The notes beneath the pieces are model-generated. The model saw only the letters and a program-made list of their open reading frames with translations. It was not told the DNA's origin and ran no database searches. Of a stretch of 8,768 bases of DNA, positions 8,291-8,768 are shown piece by piece (position 1 is the first letter of the stretch; every line of letters starts with the position of its first letter). The position numbers were made by a program, and so were the translations under genes. The stretch comes from an uncultured Asticcacaulis sp. (lineage in GTDB: Bacteria > Pseudomonadota > Alphaproteobacteria > Caulobacterales > Caulobacteraceae): NCBI GenBank assembly GCA_946480525.1, contig CAMLLA010000162.1, positions 1 through 8,768 on the forward strand. Reading direction: 5' to 3'.

Positions 8291-8768
8291 CTACTTGCCT
8301 CGCCAGATATCCGGCTGGCTGTCCAGGAAGGTGACCAGGCTGGCTGATACCTTGCGGTCATCGGCGGTCGACGGATGCCAGTCACACCCTTCGAAGGCTA
8401 ATCCGTTCATCGGCACGAAGGCGACCCGCGTCTCGCCGGCGGCCTTTAATCCCGCCAGGACCTTCGCGACCTGGCCCTGGATCTCACCATTGGCCTGGTC
8501 GGTCGCCATCAGCACGAAAAAGGCGTCAGGATTGTTAGCGCGCAGGCCCTGAACGAAAGCGATATAGCTGGCGACGTAATCTTTTTGCAATTCGTCGCGC
8601 GTCTTCCACTTTTCGCCTGGGTTAAGCGGGGTGGAAAAGTCGTTGGTGCCAAGCCCGATGACTATGACTTGAGGCGCCCAGTCATCCGCCGCCATATTGC
8701 TGTCGAGGATCGAAGCATTTTCGAGATTAATGATATTGGGATAGGCTTCGGGCAGGTGCAGGCCCGCG
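8291..8768 (-). CDS. SGNH/GDSL esterase, CE2-like (5' end outside the window)
   Basis: The frame is open to the right edge of the window, so this is the C-terminal 158 residues of a longer gene; the internal ATG at 8693-8695 is not the start, because the upstream codons (ending LENASILDSN) continue the protein. Visible are the block III equivalent GLGTNDFSTP (GTND at 8639-8650) and block V GCDWHPS (His codon 8375-8377), with the Asp-X-His arrangement of CE2 esterases. It is a paralogue of the complete esterase at 6021-7070: in the 52 residues from PQVIVIGLGTND onward I count 30 identities. Both end in the same pattern, a Trp followed by R/Q-G and a final polar residue. The nucleophile block, the N-terminal domain and any signal peptide lie outside the window. 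It is 91 bp upstream of the metallopeptidase gene on the same strand and may be cotranscribed with it. Probable role: deacetylation of a polysaccharide outside the cytoplasm. Confidence 0.92.
   Translation of the reverse strand, partial: AGLHLPEAYPNIINLENASILDSNMAADDWAPQVIVIGLGTNDFSTPLNPGEKWKTRDELQKDYVASYIAFVQGLRANNPDAFFVLMATDQANGEIQGQVAKVLAGLKAAGETRVAFVPMNGLAFEGCDWHPSTADDRKVSASLVTFLDSQPDIWRGK

Noticed and set aside
7231..8334. A 367-codon open frame on the + strand opposite the metallopeptidase gene
   Set aside because: It is fully antisense to a gene with clear zinc-ribbon and HExxH motifs, runs into the neighbouring esterase gene, and its translation shows no recognisable domain. Long antisense frames are common in GC-rich DNA.
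8693..8695. ATG as the start of the right-hand esterase gene
   Set aside because: The frame stays open upstream to the window edge and the preceding codons align with the paralogue, so the true start lies outside the window.
7135..8768. A new defence or toxin-antitoxin system built from the metallopeptidase and esterases
   Set aside because: The complete esterase has a signal peptide and the peptidase is a known housekeeping-like family; no nuclease, helicase, NTPase or other defence-type partner is present. There is no sequence support.

Overview
The window looks like chromosomal DNA from an alphaproteobacterium, most likely a member of the Caulobacteraceae (Caulobacter/Asticcacaulis type). 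The reasons are: recA directly followed by alaS with no recX between them, an alphaproteobacterial SOS box (GAAC-N7-GAAC) in front of recA, a Caulobacter-like -10 element (GCTATATA) in front of alaS, a fairly GC-rich base composition judged by eye, and a composite palindromic intergenic repeat of a kind I associate with this group. The genus assignment is inference.

Region 1 (1-4068, + strand) is housekeeping. recA has its SOS operator upstream, a textbook intrinsic terminator behind it, and then alaS (alanyl-tRNA synthetase) with its own candidate promoter downstream of that terminator. The two genes therefore appear to be separate transcription units. alaS is complete and carries all expected motifs, but its last ~75 codons use codons unlike the rest of the gene.

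Region 2 (4069-5298) starts with a perfect 15-bp-stem hairpin that separates alaS from a convergent gene. The hairpin overlaps the last codons of that gene, an AEC-family (auxin efflux carrier-like) membrane transporter on the - strand. Upstream of the transporter is a 158-bp composite inverted repeat that fills most of a 261-bp intergenic gap.

Region 3 (5299-8768, all - strand) reads right to left: a partial SGNH/GDSL esterase cut by the window edge, a cytoplasmic zinc-ribbon putative metallopeptidase (HECGH), a complete secreted CE2-like SGNH/GDSL esterase with a clear signal peptide, and a small membrane-anchored DUF2939 protein. Gaps are 64-91 bp, so they may be partly cotranscribed, though I see possible promoter or operator signals in two of the gaps. 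The two esterases are clear paralogues flanking the metallopeptidase and suggest extracytoplasmic deacylation, plausibly of plant polysaccharides.

I see no mobile element, CRISPR array, tRNA or rRNA, and no convincing novel multi-gene system. The most unusual items are the divergent catalytic motif between the tandem esterases, the two extra cysteine clusters in the metallopeptidase, the codon switch at the end of alaS, and the composite palindrome.
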